From: Sediminibacterium roseum
Lineage (GTDB): Bacteria > Bacteroidota > Bacteroidia > Chitinophagales > Chitinophagaceae
Direction of reading: 5' to 3'
NCBI RefSeq assembly: GCF_009939005.1
Contig: NZ_JAACJS010000002.1
Coordinates: 774,646-838,645, forward strand
Length of the DNA: 64,000 nt
The notes beneath the pieces were generated by a model that did no database searches, was not told the origin of the DNA, and saw only the letters and a program-made list of their open reading frames with translations. How positions within the stretch are numbered: the first letter of the stretch is position 1; each line of letters starts with the position of its first letter. Positions 28,188-38,500 of this stretch are shown one piece after another. Both the position numbers and the translations under genes were made by a program.

Positions 28188-28221
28188 AAAAAGAGAAGCC
28201 CCCGCGGACTTCTCTTTTTTT
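28188..28221. terminator. Bidirectional terminator between the PSD1 operon and fumC
   Basis: Stem AAAAAGAGAAG (28188-28198) / CTTCTCTTTTT (28209-28219) closes a short GC-rich loop. It has an A tract on the left and a T tract on the right, and separates two convergent units ending at 28148 and 28240. Confidence 0.88.
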
Positions 28222-28239
28222 ATTCGATGGGATGACAGG

Positions 28240-29640
28240 TTATTTGATCTCGCCAACCATGTTGCCGGGCACAACCCATTCGTCAAATTCCTCAGCGGTA
28301 AGGTAGCCCAGTTTAACCGCCATTTCTTTGAGCGTTGTTCCTTCCTTGTGTGCCGTTTGGGCGATCTCTGCCGCTTTGTAGTAGCCGATCTTTGTATTGA
28401 GCGCGGTAACAAGCATCAGGCTGTTGTCAACATGCTTTTTGATATTGGCTTCGATGGGAGCGAGGCCCGTTGCGCATTTGTCGTTGAAGCTAACACAACC
28501 ATCGCCGATCAGCCTTGCGCTGTGCAGGAAGTTATAGATCATCACCGGTTTGAAAACATTCAACTCAAAATGGCCGGTGGCGCCGCCGATGTTTATTGCC
28601 ACATCGTTGCCCATCACCTGCGCGGCGATCATGGTCAATGCTTCGCACTGCGTCGGGTTTACTTTACCAGGCATGATCGAAGAGCCCGGCTCGTTATCGG
28701 GGATAAACAGTTCGCCGATGCCGCTTCTTGGTCCGGAAGAAAGCATGCGTATGTCGTTCGCGATCTTCATCAGGCTCACCGCAACTGTTTTCAGTGCGCC
28801 GTGCGCTTCAACAATTGCATCGTGTGCAGCAAGCGCCTCGAATTTGTTTTCTGCTGTTACAAAAGGCAAACCGGTTAAGGCGGCAATGTGTTTGGCAACA
28901 TTCACATCGTATCCTTTCGGTGTATTGATGCCTGTGCCCACGGCCGTTCCACCCAATGCAAGTTCGCTGAGGTGCGCAAGTGTATTGTTGATGGCTTTCA
29001 TGCCATGATCGAGCTGTGATACGTAGCCGCTGATCTCCTGGCCGAGTGTAAGCGGCGTTGCATCCATAAAATGCGTGCGGCCGATCTTCACCACGTTCAT
29101 GAACGCTTTGCTTTTCTGTGCGAGGGTATCGCGAAGGGTTTTGATGCCCGGCAAAGTAGTTTCCACCAGTATTTTATAGGCCGCAATATGCATTGCCGTA
29201 GGAAAAGTATCGTTGGAAGATTGTGATTTGTTCACGTCATCATTGGGGTGAAGGAATTTCTCTTTGTCGGTAAGCGCTCCCCCCTTGATCACATGGCCGC
29301 GGTAGGCCACCACTTCGTTCACATTCATGTTGCTCTGTGTGCCGCTGCCGGTTTGCCATACAACAAGCGGGAACTGGCCATCCAGCTTTCCTTCAAGGAT
29401 CTCATCGCACACCTGGCCGATCAATGCGGCTTTTTCTTCAGGCAGAACACCCGCATCGCGGTTGGTGAGGGCGGCTGCTTTTTTCAGGTAGGCAAATGCG
29501 CTGATGATCTCTTTCGGCATCCGGTTGATATCCTGGGCGATCTTGAAATTCTCGATACTGCGCTGCGTTTGCGCGCCCCAGTAAACATCTGCGGGCACCT
29601 GCACCTCGCCCATGGTGTCTTTTTCTATTCTGTAGCTCAT
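28240..29640 (-). CDS. fumC: Class II fumarate hydratase
   Basis: TCA-cycle enzyme interconverting fumarate and (S)-malate; 466 residues, the usual length of the iron-independent tetramer. Conserved regions: [44 protein letters not shown] (catalytic His) and the superfamily signature [11 protein letters not shown] with the mobile-loop serine. The last helices end [10 protein letters not shown]. Aspartase is excluded by the fumarase-like SSNDTFPTA and HFMDATP context. Monocistronic, with its own promoter and terminator. Confidence 0.96.
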   Translation of the reverse strand: MSYRIEKDTMGEVQVPADVYWGAQTQRSIENFKIAQDINRMPKEIISAFAYLKKAAALTNRDAGVLPEEKAALIGQVCDEILEGKLDGQFPLVVWQTGSGTQSNMNVNEVVAYRGHVIKGGALTDKEKFLHPNDDVNKSQSSNDTFPTAMHIAAYKILVETTLPGIKTLRDTLAQKSKAFMNVVKIGRTHFMDATPLTLGQEISGYVSQLDHGMKAINNTLAHLSELALGGTAVGTGINTPKGYDVNVAKHIAALTGLPFVTAENKFEALAAHDAIVEAHGALKTVAVSLMKIANDIRMLSSGPRSGIGELFIPDNEPGSSIMPGKVNPTQCEALTMIAAQVMGNDVAINIGGATGHFELNVFKPVMIYNFLHSARLIGDGCVSFNDKCATGLAPIEANIKKHVDNSLMLVTALNTKIGYYKAAEIAQTAHKEGTTLKEMAVKLGYLTAEEFDEWVVPGNMVGEIK

Positions 29641-29661
29641 GTTGGTGGTTTTTTAGCGGGG

Positions 29662-29669
29662 CAAAGGTA
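29662..29669 (-). promoter_or_regulatory. Predicted -7 element of fumC
   Basis: TACCTTTG on the minus strand, an exact TAnnTTTG match, 21 nt before the fumC ATG. No TTG lies at the expected -33 spacing. Confidence 0.55.
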
Positions 29670-29891
29670 GGTTTTAGCGCCGAGCTTGCGCCCTGGCTGC
29701 GGGCTTTTTTTAGCCGGCCGGTCCTGAAAACGCCCCACCGGCTTCATCACGGCAACACCGTTTCCGGCGGAGGTAATAAGTTGGTAAGGGTAAGCAGTTG
29801 TGTCTGCCCCTTTTCTTTTATATTTAAATAATACGGAAACCGGGTGAAGCGTAGGAATGATTGCTACCTTCATCGCCAACACGCAAAAAGT

Positions 29892-30971
29892 ATGAGAAAA
29901 TTATTTTTGATCGGGGCATTGCTTTGTTTTTATTCGGCGCAGGCGCAGAAAACGGAGAACATCATCATCATCACCACCGATGGCTTTCGCTGGCAGGAAC
30001 TGTTTGGCGGAATGGACCCCGCCATCGCCAACAACAAATTGTTTTTCCAAAGCGACAGCGCGGGCATCTATAAAAAATATTGGGCAGAAGATGCAGATAC
30101 CAGGCGAAAAAAACTGCTTCCTTTTTTCTGGAGCACGATTGCGGCTCAGGGACAGCTATATGGCAACCGCTGGGCCGGTAATTATGTGAATGTGTCGAAC
30201 CCTTATAAATTTTCCTACCCGGGCTACAGCGAAATTTTATGCGGTTACGTAGATACGGCTGTTAATTCAAACGAATACAAACCCAACCCGAACACAAACC
30301 TGCTCGAATTTTTCAACAACCAGCCAAAGTACAAGGGAAAGGTTGCGGCGTATGGTGCATGGAATGCATTCGACAGGATACTGAACGAAGAACGAAGCGG
30401 GTTCCCGGTATACTCGGCGTATGACGAGGTGGGAGGCAAGAACCCCACGGTGAACGAGAAACTGATCAACGCCATGCTGCGCGATACGCACCGCGAGTGG
30501 GAGGGGGAGTGTATGGATGTGTTTACACACTATGCCGCGATGGAGGAGTTGAAAGTGCGCAAACCACGCGTGCTTTACATCAGCTACGGAGAAACCGATG
30601 AATGGGCGCATGGCGCCAAGTACAGCTTTTACTTAAATGCCGCGCACCAGTTTGATGCATGGTTGAAAGATATCTGGAGTTTTTTACAATCCGATCCGCA
30701 ATACAAAAACAAAACAACGCTGCTCATTACAACCGATCATGGCCGTGGCGATGTGGAAAAGACAAAATGGACCTCGCACGGGAAAGCGATTGCTGATGCC
30801 GACCAGATCTGGTGCGCCATCATGGGCCCGAACACGCCGGCCTTGGGTGAAGTGAAAACAAAAACACAACTCTGGCAAAAACAATTTGCACAAACGGTGG
30901 CGAAGCTGATGGGACAAACCTTTACCGCCGAACACCCGGTGGGCGAGGAGATCGGCACCGCGATCAAATGA
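29892..30971 (+). CDS. Secreted alkaline-phosphatase-superfamily protein (phosphodiesterase-like)
   Basis: Exported protein of 359 residues with a signal peptide ending in SAQAQ. It opens with IIIITTDGFRWQELFGG, where D is a metal ligand and the following region bears the nucleophile site of type I phosphodiesterase/nucleotide pyrophosphatase-like enzymes. Later metal sites are SYGETDEWAHGAKY and LLITTDHGRGD, plus a histidine in WTSHGKAIAD. Start 29892 was chosen for the signal peptide; an in-frame start at 29844 would precede it with a basic extension. It is convergent with enoyl-CoA hydratase (20 bp between stops). Substrate unknown. Confidence 0.85.
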   Translation: MRKLFLIGALLCFYSAQAQKTENIIIITTDGFRWQELFGGMDPAIANNKLFFQSDSAGIYKKYWAEDADTRRKKLLPFFWSTIAAQGQLYGNRWAGNYVNVSNPYKFSYPGYSEILCGYVDTAVNSNEYKPNPNTNLLEFFNNQPKYKGKVAAYGAWNAFDRILNEERSGFPVYSAYDEVGGKNPTVNEKLINAMLRDTHREWEGECMDVFTHYAAMEELKVRKPRVLYISYGETDEWAHGAKYSFYLNAAHQFDAWLKDIWSFLQSDPQYKNKTTLLITTDHGRGDVEKTKWTSHGKAIADADQIWCAIMGPNTPALGEVKTKTQLWQKQFAQTVAKLMGQTFTAEHPVGEEIGTAIK

Positions 30972-30991
30972 TGGCGGTTTTGTTTCAACAT

Positions 30992-31768
30992 TTATTTTCC
31001 GGTAAACACTGCTTTTCTTTTTTCAAGGAAGGCAGTGGTTCCTTCTTTCATGTCTTCTGTTTCAAAGCAGGTTGCAAACGCGTTCACTTCTACCTCGTAC
31101 CCGTTTTTTGTTTCATCGAACACCGCGTTGGCGCTTTCAATGCATTTTGCAACAGCGATGGGCGCTTTTGTATTGATGATGTCTAAAATGCTTTTTGCCT
31201 TTGCGAGTAATTCTTCCTGTGGAACAACATGGTTCACCAGGCCATATTGCAAGGCGGTATTGGCATCTATCATGCCCGCGCTCATCAGCAGTTCCATCGC
31301 CCGCCCTTTGCCGATGAGTTGAACAAGGCGCTGTGTGCCTCCATAACCGGGTAACAGGCCGAGGTTCACTTCGGGTTGTCCGAATTTGGCATTGTCTGAT
31401 GCGATCCTGAAATGACAACTCATCGCCAGCTCACAACCGCCGCCCAATGCAAAACCGTTCACACAGGCAACAATGGGTTTGGGAGCGTTCTCGATCTTGA
31501 AAAAAGTATCCTGTCCCGATTTCGACAATGCTTTGCTTTGCTCCAGGCTCAACCCGCTGAACTCGCTGATGTCGGCGCCGGCTACAAAGGCTTTTGGCCC
31601 GGCCCCGGTAATGATAACGGACCTGATCTCCTTGTTTGAATAGATCTCCACGAGCGCTTTGTCGAGGTCTGCAAAAACATCTTTGTTAAGCGCATTCAGT
31701 TTATCCGGGCGGTTGATGATTATGGTAAGGATCCCGTTTTCAAGGGAGGAAAGAAGTGTCTGGTACAT
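30992..31768 (-). CDS. Enoyl-CoA hydratase
   Basis: Crotonase-fold enzyme of 258 residues adding water to trans-2-enoyl-CoA in fatty acid or amino acid degradation. Oxyanion-hole and CoA segments FVAGADISEF and GFALGGGCELAM are present. Both catalytic glutamates of true hydratases are kept (Glu in GGGCELAM, Glu in FGQPEVNLGLLPGYGGTQRL), which supports hydratase over other crotonase-fold activities. It stands alone: no other beta-oxidation gene lies beside it. A -7-like TATCTTTA on the minus strand is at 31784-31791. Confidence 0.92.
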   Translation of the reverse strand: MYQTLLSSLENGILTIIINRPDKLNALNKDVFADLDKALVEIYSNKEIRSVIITGAGPKAFVAGADISEFSGLSLEQSKALSKSGQDTFFKIENAPKPIVACVNGFALGGGCELAMSCHFRIASDNAKFGQPEVNLGLLPGYGGTQRLVQLIGKGRAMELLMSAGMIDANTALQYGLVNHVVPQEELLAKAKSILDIINTKAPIAVAKCIESANAVFDETKNGYEVEVNAFATCFETEDMKEGTTAFLEKRKAVFTGK

Positions 31769-31945
31769 GGGATGATTTTGTGATAAAGATAATTATAAAG
31801 GCCTTATTACGGACGCGCCGGCCCGGCCGATCGCTTCGTAACGGATTTGATACGGTTCATTGGACAATGCAGCTGTTTAAAGGAGATAAGTTTTAACCAC
31901 AGGCGGCTAAATGCGAAATTTGCACCATCAATAAAAAAGGAAGTT

Positions 31946-32155
31946 ATGATACACAGAACATCATTGTCAACGGCATTGCTGATCGCAGTTAAAACAGGCG
32001 GTAGAAAGACATTGAACACACAGCCCTCGGTAGCAGGCATCAGGATCACCGCAAAACCGGCAACGATCCAGGAAAAAGGACAACATTCAGTGAACGAACT
32101 CGGGAACATTGTTCCCGCAACCGATAAAAAGGCATTCGCCCTTAACAGGCCATAA
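31946..32155 (+). CDS. Small hypothetical protein (69 residues)
   Basis: Short basic protein with no recognised family. Support comes from context: the ATG follows a purine-rich AAAAAAGGAAG stretch, a TTTG resembling a -7 element lies at about 31918-31921, and a perfect intrinsic terminator begins 33 bp after the stop, which implies a transcribed unit here. Its sequence (IRITAKPATIQEKGQHSVNE) has no signal peptide and no membrane segment. It could instead be a small RNA; coding is the more likely reading. Confidence 0.5.
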   Translation: MIHRTSLSTALLIAVKTGGRKTLNTQPSVAGIRITAKPATIQEKGQHSVNELGNIVPATDKKAFALNRP

Positions 32156-32187
32156 ATTTTGTTTCATAAGCAGACAGTTGATTAGCG

Positions 32188-32212
32188 GCCCCATATTCTT
32201 ATGGGGCTTTTT
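32188..32212 (+). terminator. Intrinsic terminator downstream of the 69-residue gene
   Basis: Perfect 8-bp stem GCCCCATA (32188-32195) / TATGGGGC (32200-32207), loop TTCT, followed directly by TTTTTC. Plus-strand orientation. Confidence 0.88.
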
Positions 32213-32264
32213 CGGCTTTAAGCCCCGGGCAAAAACAAACCAACCTTTTCCGTAATTTCCCTAC

Positions 32265-32867
32265 ATGAACCTCATACAGATCATCATGTACGTTGGTATT
32301 TTTGTTTTTGCCGGAACGGGTGCCCTCAAGGCGCGGACACACCATATGGATATTTTTGGCGGGCTGGTGATTGCTTTTGCAACGGCCTACGGCGGCGGAA
32401 CCATTCGCGACCTGCTGATCGGCGTGCACCCGGTAAATTGGGTGAACGATTACCTTGCACTGGGATTGGTGGTGAGCGCCACCATCATCGTTTCTTTTTT
32501 TGATTCCGACCAGATACGTTTCAAAAGAACCATTTTTTTCACGGATGCCATTGGGCTGGGTATGTTTACCGCGGCAGGTATCGAGATCAGCATCAACAAT
32601 AACATCAACGATGGATACGCAGTGGTAATGGGTGTGATCACCGCCACTTTCGGTGGTCTTCTTGCCGATGTGCTCTGCCGCGAAAAACCCAACCTGCTGA
32701 AACGAGGTGAACTTTACGCAACCGTTTGTGCCATCGGCGGCGTGATCTATATTCTGCTGAAGCACTTGGGCATTGAGAAAAACCTGGGTTTGTTTATCTG
32801 CGTTTGCATTGTTGTATCCATCAGGATCCTCAGCAAACGCAAGCGCATCATGCTGCCCGAGATCTGA
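32265..32867 (+). CDS. Trimeric intracellular cation (TRIC)-type channel, YadS/UPF0126 family
   Basis: Inner-membrane protein of 200 residues with seven hydrophobic segments in two repeated triple-helix units. The family hallmark is the repeated glycine motif: AYGGGTIRDLLIG in the first half and TFGGLLADVLCREKP in the second. Prokaryotic TRIC homologues form trimeric cation-selective channels. No RBS-like sequence precedes the ATG, which is typical of this window. It lies after the terminator at 32188-32212, so it must have its own promoter. Confidence 0.9.
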   Translation: MNLIQIIMYVGIFVFAGTGALKARTHHMDIFGGLVIAFATAYGGGTIRDLLIGVHPVNWVNDYLALGLVVSATIIVSFFDSDQIRFKRTIFFTDAIGLGMFTAAGIEISINNNINDGYAVVMGVITATFGGLLADVLCREKPNLLKRGELYATVCAIGGVIYILLKHLGIEKNLGLFICVCIVVSIRILSKRKRIMLPEI

Positions 32868-32941
32868 TCCTTTCACTAAATAAAAACTGCCCGTCGCACA
32901 ACAGGCAGTTCCGCTTAAAGGGCCATCGGTTTTTCAATGTT

Positions 32942-34012
32942 TTATTTGAACAGGAACGTTTCCAGGAACGCAATGCTTCTCGCCCTTGCCAGCCTGGATG
33001 CATCGCCATCCGCAGATGCCGTGGTTACACCGTCGAAACTATGCGATGCGCCATCGTATTCATATTTTGTGATCGGTGCCGACGCGGGATTGAGCTGCGC
33101 CTTCAATATCAATGCATCGTATGAACTGATCTGTGTGTTGTTGTCGCTGTTGGTATAAGTGGTCGTATACAAAGGATCGAGCGCCGCTGCATGTATCATC
33201 ACCGGCGCGTAAGGAACGTATTTGCCGTTGCTGGGTGTTCCAGGTTTTCCATAATAACTGAACATGGCTGCCCCGGGATAGTACGATACTGCCGCCACAA
33301 ACCCGCCGGCCGCAGGTTTTTGCGCGGGCGGCAATACATTCTGCGTATAAGTGATGTTGTTGCTGATCAAAGACCATGGGGTTGACTTTGCAACCGCAAC
33401 CGCATCAACCATTGTGCTCAATACCGTGGTGCCCCCATGTGAGTATCCCAGCAGACCGATCTTACCCGCAATGATCTTCGGAACCGTACGCAGGTAGTTC
33501 AATCCCGCATACGCATCTCTCGGGCGAACAAATTCTGCCGCGATAAAAAGATTTTCCGGTGGCGCTTCGTTGTGAAAGGTCTGTACCCCGCGCGGCGTAT
33601 AGCTATCGATGAACAAGGCAGCGATCTTATGGATGCGGAACGAATCGATCCATCCCTTGAACTGGGTTGCCAGCTTGGTATTGGTAGCATCGGTCGCGCT
33701 CCACAAACCGCCACTTCCATGCATCACCACCACGGCCGGAACGGGCTTGTCTGAAGCAGGGATGAATAGTACCGCTTTCAAGGGATTTCCGCCGGTGGGA
33801 TTGTTTAGGGTGATGATCTCCGTAGACTCGGCAAAACCACCGGTGTTGGTGCCCGTTGTGTTGTCGATCGCCGGTTGCGCAACATCGTTCTTGGTACAGG
33901 AGAATAAAATGATCGTCATAGCCAGCTTGATCATGCCAAGCAGGATCACTTTCTTCCACCCGATCTTATTGATTGTTTCCAGTGCAAAACTGGTTAGTGA
34001 TTTTATTTTCAT
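32942..34012 (-). CDS. Secreted alpha/beta hydrolase, dienelactone-hydrolase-like lipoprotein
   Basis: Predicted serine hydrolase of 356 residues. After an unusually long N-terminal extension a hydrophobic segment ends in ILFSC, a likely lipobox. The hydrolase fold shows oxyanion-hole VVMHGSGGL, nucleophile Ser in GLLGYSHGGTTV, acid in AALDPLYTT and His in YDGASHSFDG. It uses Ser rather than the Cys of classical dienelactone hydrolase. The start at 34012 is supported by a promoter whose -7 element ends 4 nt upstream. Substrate unknown; probably envelope-located. Confidence 0.82.
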   Translation of the reverse strand: MKIKSLTSFALETINKIGWKKVILLGMIKLAMTIILFSCTKNDVAQPAIDNTTGTNTGGFAESTEIITLNNPTGGNPLKAVLFIPASDKPVPAVVVMHGSGGLWSATDATNTKLATQFKGWIDSFRIHKIAALFIDSYTPRGVQTFHNEAPPENLFIAAEFVRPRDAYAGLNYLRTVPKIIAGKIGLLGYSHGGTTVLSTMVDAVAVAKSTPWSLISNNITYTQNVLPPAQKPAAGGFVAAVSYYPGAAMFSYYGKPGTPSNGKYVPYAPVMIHAAALDPLYTTTYTNSDNNTQISSYDALILKAQLNPASAPITKYEYDGASHSFDGVTTASADGDASRLARARSIAFLETFLFK

Positions 34013-34016
34013 GCCG

Positions 34017-34046
34017 CAAAAATTGAACTGCACCTGTTCCTTGCAA
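34017..34046 (-). promoter_or_regulatory. Promoter of the dienelactone-hydrolase-like gene
   Basis: On the minus strand: TTG (34046-34044), 19-bp spacer, AATTTTTG (34024-34017, one mismatch to TAnnTTTG). Only 4 nt precede the ATG, so a leaderless mRNA is expected. Confidence 0.6.
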
Positions 34047-34258
34047 AACATTCTTACACGATCCGGCCGTATTCCTTGTTTAAACGGATATAAAACGGAT
34101 TAAGCCGTTTTGTTGCTTTTCCTTTCTTTTCCAGGATGATTTGGGTTTTACGATTCATTCAATGATTACCACGCTTTGTTCGATTTATTGCACTGCTGGT
34201 GCGCTTATTTTTTTTCTGTACCGGGCGCCGGTGCAGTTTTGCATCCTCAACACAGACA

Positions 34259-34456
34259 ATGAAGACCAATAACCAGAACATACTGCAGGATGCGTTGGTG
34301 ATGTACCTCGCGCTGGGAATAGCGATGTCGGCAGTATGCGTAAATGCCGTTGACCAAAGCTTTGGACGCATCGATGGTGTTGTTGTTAAAAAAGAATTGC
34401 GGAAGGCGGCACAGCAGGAGGCGGGTTTTGTGATGTACAGACACTTGATTCAATAA
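34259..34456 (+). CDS. Possible small protein (65 residues) upstream of the globins
   Basis: Open frame beginning MKTNNQNILQDALVMYLALG. One hydrophobic helix (MYLALGIAMSAVCVNAV) is followed by a basic tail ending VMYRHLIQ, so it could be a small membrane protein. It lies 25 bp before the first globin and could be co-transcribed. No promoter or family resemblance was found, and the rest of the about 470-bp gap between 34012 and 34482 holds nothing else recognisable. Treat as tentative. Confidence 0.35.
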   Translation: MKTNNQNILQDALVMYLALGIAMSAVCVNAVDQSFGRIDGVVVKKELRKAAQQEAGFVMYRHLIQ

Positions 34457-34481
34457 TACAAAAGATCTATAAACCATTACA

Positions 34482-34943
34482 ATGACAAACCAACAGATCA
34501 ACCACGTAAGATCCACCTGGGCAATGGTGGCCGCACTGGATGCGGAAACAGTAGGCGGACTTTTCTACAACCGTTTATTCGAGATCGCACCAGAAGTAAG
34601 GCACATGTTCCGATCACCCGTTGCGGAGCAATCCAAAAAGTTGCTTTCGATGATCGGGTATGTGATCGGCAAACTTGATAAACTCGACGATATCATCGAC
34701 GAAGTGGCCAAACTTGCACAGCGCCATGTACAGTATGGTGTGAAGGCAGAACACTATTCAACCGTTGCCACTGCCTTGCTCTGGACGCTCGAACAGGGGT
34801 TGGGTGAAGAATGGACAGACGATGTGAAAGACGCCTGGGTGCTTTGTTACACCACACTTGCAGGAGCCATGATCGCAGCAGCCGGTGAAACAGGCAAACA
34901 GCCGCAGCAAAAAGATTCAACGGTTTGGGCAGGGCTTGCTTAA
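34482..34943 (+). CDS. Single-domain globin (flavohaemoglobin-type globin domain), first of a tandem pair
   Basis: Haem protein of 153 residues on the full 3-on-3 globin fold, like the globin domain of flavohaemoglobins but without reductase domains. Helix B/C region FYNRLFEIAPEVRHMF supplies the conserved B10 Tyr/CD Phe-type residues. The proximal histidine lies in LAQRHVQYGVKAEHY, followed by the LLWTLEQGLG helix. Expected to bind O2 or NO. About 45% of residues look shared with the next gene, so they are paralogues from a tandem duplication. The hydrophilic tail (QPQQKDSTVWAGLA) is absent from its partner. Confidence 0.9.
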   Translation: MTNQQINHVRSTWAMVAALDAETVGGLFYNRLFEIAPEVRHMFRSPVAEQSKKLLSMIGYVIGKLDKLDDIIDEVAKLAQRHVQYGVKAEHYSTVATALLWTLEQGLGEEWTDDVKDAWVLCYTTLAGAMIAAAGETGKQPQQKDSTVWAGLA

Positions 34944-35027
34944 TTTTGACGGCGAAGCAGTGCGTGACCGGCCGCGGGCTTACAGGGCTCCGGATTTGTA
35001 GGAGCCAGGCAGGGCTAACAGCTAAAA

Positions 35028-35444
35028 ATGGACCTTATGACAGAGCGGCAAACTTTACTCGTAAAAAACAGCTGGGCGCTTTTCCGCCGCATCGATCCGC
35101 AGTTGATCGGTGATGTGTTTTACAGCAGGCTGTTCCAGCAGATGCCGGCCCTTAAATCGATGTTTAAAACAAATATGGCGGAGCAATATGCCAAGCTGGT
35201 TGATATGCTCAGCTACATTGTTTCCAAACTGGACAAACCCGAACAGTTTGCGGGGGATGTAGAGCAACTGGCGCAGCGGCATGTTCAATATGGTGTTCGT
35301 CCGGGGCATTATAAAGTGGTGGGAGATGCCTTGTTGTGGACGCTCGAAAAAGGCCTGGGCAAAGACTGGAACGCAGAAGTGGGCGAAGCCTGGGCGGCAT
35401 GCTACGGTATGTTGTCCTCGCTCATGATCGGTAAAAGACAATAA
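35028..35444 (+). CDS. Single-domain globin, second of a tandem pair
   Basis: Haem protein of 138 residues, paralogue of the gene 84 bp upstream. It shares the block LAQRHVQYGVRPGHY with the proximal His and LLWTLEKGLGKDW. The start may be 35028 or the in-frame ATG at 35037 (MTERQTLL). The B-helix region is FYSRLFQQMPALKSMF. With the globin at 0.9 kb this window carries three globin genes of two subfamilies. The propeller sensor kinase begins 119 bp further on; a functional link is possible but not shown. Confidence 0.9.
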   Translation: MDLMTERQTLLVKNSWALFRRIDPQLIGDVFYSRLFQQMPALKSMFKTNMAEQYAKLVDMLSYIVSKLDKPEQFAGDVEQLAQRHVQYGVRPGHYKVVGDALLWTLEKGLGKDWNAEVGEAWAACYGMLSSLMIGKRQ

Positions 35445-35563
35445 ACCGGTTGTCATCGAATCATCTCAATTGGTTTTTTCTACGCTTCATTCCGCTGCAA
35501 CCCCACTTCATCCAGGGTTTTTTCATGGGCATTGTGAATTGCGTATTTTGCTGGTGAATTCTG

Positions 35564-38500
35564 ATGAGCAACATACAATGCATACCAAAACGCTGTTTCA
35601 GCAGCCATTTACTATTGGCGGCGGTTTGTTATTTGACGGTTGTTGCTGCTGCAACGGCACAACTTCCACAGGATCTGAAGATCACCAATTTTGATGGCGC
35701 CACGGGTTTCTACAGCCGTGTTGTTTCATCACTCGTAAAAGACGAGAAAGGTTTCCTGTGGATCGGAACCTCCGATGGGTTGTACCGTTACGACGGCTAC
35801 TCGTTCCGTAATTACCGTAAACTACCGAACGATACCAACAGCCTGGCCGATAACAACATCACACAACTTGCAGTAAGCGCCGACCGTAAAATATGGATGG
35901 GCCTTTCCAAAGGACTCATCAGCAGCTTTGACCCTGCTTCCGGCCGCTTCAGGAATTACCCGGTGCTTTACCAGGGACAAGCCGTTTCAGGAAACGTGCA
36001 GATGCTGGTGGTAGATGGAAAAAACGACGTGTGGTTCTCCATCGCCAAAAAAGGATTGTGGCACCTCGATGTGCGAAGCGGTGTTTGTGAACAGTACGAT
36101 CTGATCACGGAAAAAGACACAGACATCCCGAAAGACAGGCGCAAAGAACTCAATACCATTTATACGGGCATCGAAGCAACACCAAATTCTTTCTGGCTGG
36201 CAACGCACAATGGTTTGTACCGGTTTGATAAAAGAACCAAAACCTTCACACCCGAAAGGAAAAGAATATATCATGCCGGCGAGTTCAGGGATGATGATCT
36301 TACCTGCATCACAAAAGACGGCGACCTGTTGTGGATGGGCTCCTGGGCGGGTGGCTTAACTCGCTACAATACCGTTACACACGAATGGAAGAACTTCAAA
36401 CACAACCTGGCCGAAACAAAAAAGTATACCACCAATATCATCTCGGGTGTTAAAGTGCGTTCGGCAAACGAACTATGGGTAACGAGCACCGACATGGGCG
36501 TTGGTGTTTTCGACAAACAGAAGGAACGGTTCAGTTATTACTCGGCCACCAGGACAGACATCCCCGCAAAACTGTGTTACGCTTTTGAAACCGGCAGGAA
36601 CGATAATCTCTGGCTCATACACGAATGGGGTCTTACGCGCATACAGCCAAGGGCAAGGCAATTCAACTATACAGAAACACCGGTTACAAGATCAGACAAC
36701 AAACAGTTTTATTACCTGCGTGATATGATCGAAGATGAGGACCATCTTTACATCGCCACCGCGTTGGCAGACGGGCTCCAGGTGGTTAACCGTAAAACAG
36801 GTAAAACCAAACATTACGCAGTTAAAACGCTTCCGGGTGAAGAAACGTTTTTATCTGTTTACAAACTGCTCAAAGACAGCCAGGGTAACATTTGGGTCGT
36901 TTCCCGCGATTACATCTACCAGTTTGATGTGAAGCATGAAAAACTGGTGATGATCGGTCAGCCCGATGGTTACCCGCTTCAAAAAGCATCGAGCTGGTAC
37001 AGGAACATTGCCGAAGATAAAAACGGCAACATCTGGATCACTTCCCTTCAGAACGGCGTTTTCATGTATTCCCCGGCAACAAAATCGTACAAACATTTTT
37101 ACCACGATCCTGCAGATAAAAATTCACTGGCGTCGGATGGCATACATTCCATCGCTGTAGACAGGCGCGGCCGGGTTTGGGTTGCGGGAACAAATGGATG
37201 CTTCGCATATTTTGAACACACAGCTGGCAGGTTCGTGAATTTTTCAATATCAGGCAAAGAGCAGCCTTCCGGATCGGATAACATCAGCGCGCTCGCAGCT
37301 GATCGCTTTGGAAATATATGGGCGGGTGCGAACGACGGGTTGGTTTTGCTGGATGCGGCGAAAGAAAAGCCTTATGTTAAAAGAACCTACACTTCGCAGG
37401 ACGGATTGCGTGGCGATGTGGCGTATTCTATCCAGGAAGACCCATCCGGTAATATCTGGTGCGCCACTGCGTCTGCCTTGAGCATGGTCAATACAGCAAC
37501 ACATCGCGTGAGCAGTGTATTGCTCCAGAACGATGTGATCAAAAGCATCACCAACAGGATCTTTTTGTCTGTTGCCAATAAACAGCTGCAGGTGCTTACC
37601 TATGGCGGTTATTATTCGTTCGATCCCGCATCGCTGCAGGTACAGCAGCAGGATTCTGTTGTGGCGGTCACATCGTTCCGCGTGAAAGACAAGGAATATT
37701 ATTACGAAGAAGGGTTGGCAGCGGATGGTAAGATCAAACTCAAATCAACCGAAAACCTTTTCACTTTTGAATTTGCCGTACTCGACTACAAACAATCCGA
37801 CGAACACCAGTACGCTTACATGCTGGAGGGCTTTGACAAGGATTGGGTGAACGCGGGGAGCAGGCGTTATGCCAGCTACACAAACATACCGGGTGGCACC
37901 TATGTTTTCAAGGTGAAAGCAATGAACACCTACGGCGATGCAAACAGCCTGGTAACAAGTGTTCCCTTGCACGTGAATGCGCCGGTGTACCAGCGTTGGT
38001 GGTTCATTACCTTGCTGGCGTTTGTATTTGCGGGGGTGTTGTATGTTTTTTACCGGTTCAGGCTGGAAAAAGAAAGGGAGATACTGCGCCTGCAGGCAAA
38101 AACGCATGTGCTCGAGAAAGAGAAAACACAGGTTCAGTATGAGAACCTGAAACAACACCTGAACCCGCACTTCCTGTTCAATTCACTCACATCGCTCGGG
38201 AGCCTGATACGCATCAACCAGAAAATGGCGGCGGATTTCCTGGATGGGATGAGTAAAATATACAGGTATATTTTGCAGAGCAAAGACAGTGAACTGGTAT
38301 CGTTAAAGGAAGAGATCCGTTTCATACAAACCTTCATCACGCTGCAGAAAACAAGGTTTGAAGAAGGGTTGCAGGTAAACCTCGATGTGGATGAAGAATA
38401 CCATCACCGGAAAATTGTTCCGGTTACCTTGCAGAACCTGGTGGAAAACGCGATCAAGCACAACATCATCGATACAGAAACACCCCTGGTGATCGATATT

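Noticed and set aside
32942..34051. Upstream start for the dienelactone-hydrolase-like gene at 34051
   Set aside because: The region between 34051 and 34012 contains the promoter elements themselves, so translation from 34051 would require transcription from further upstream.
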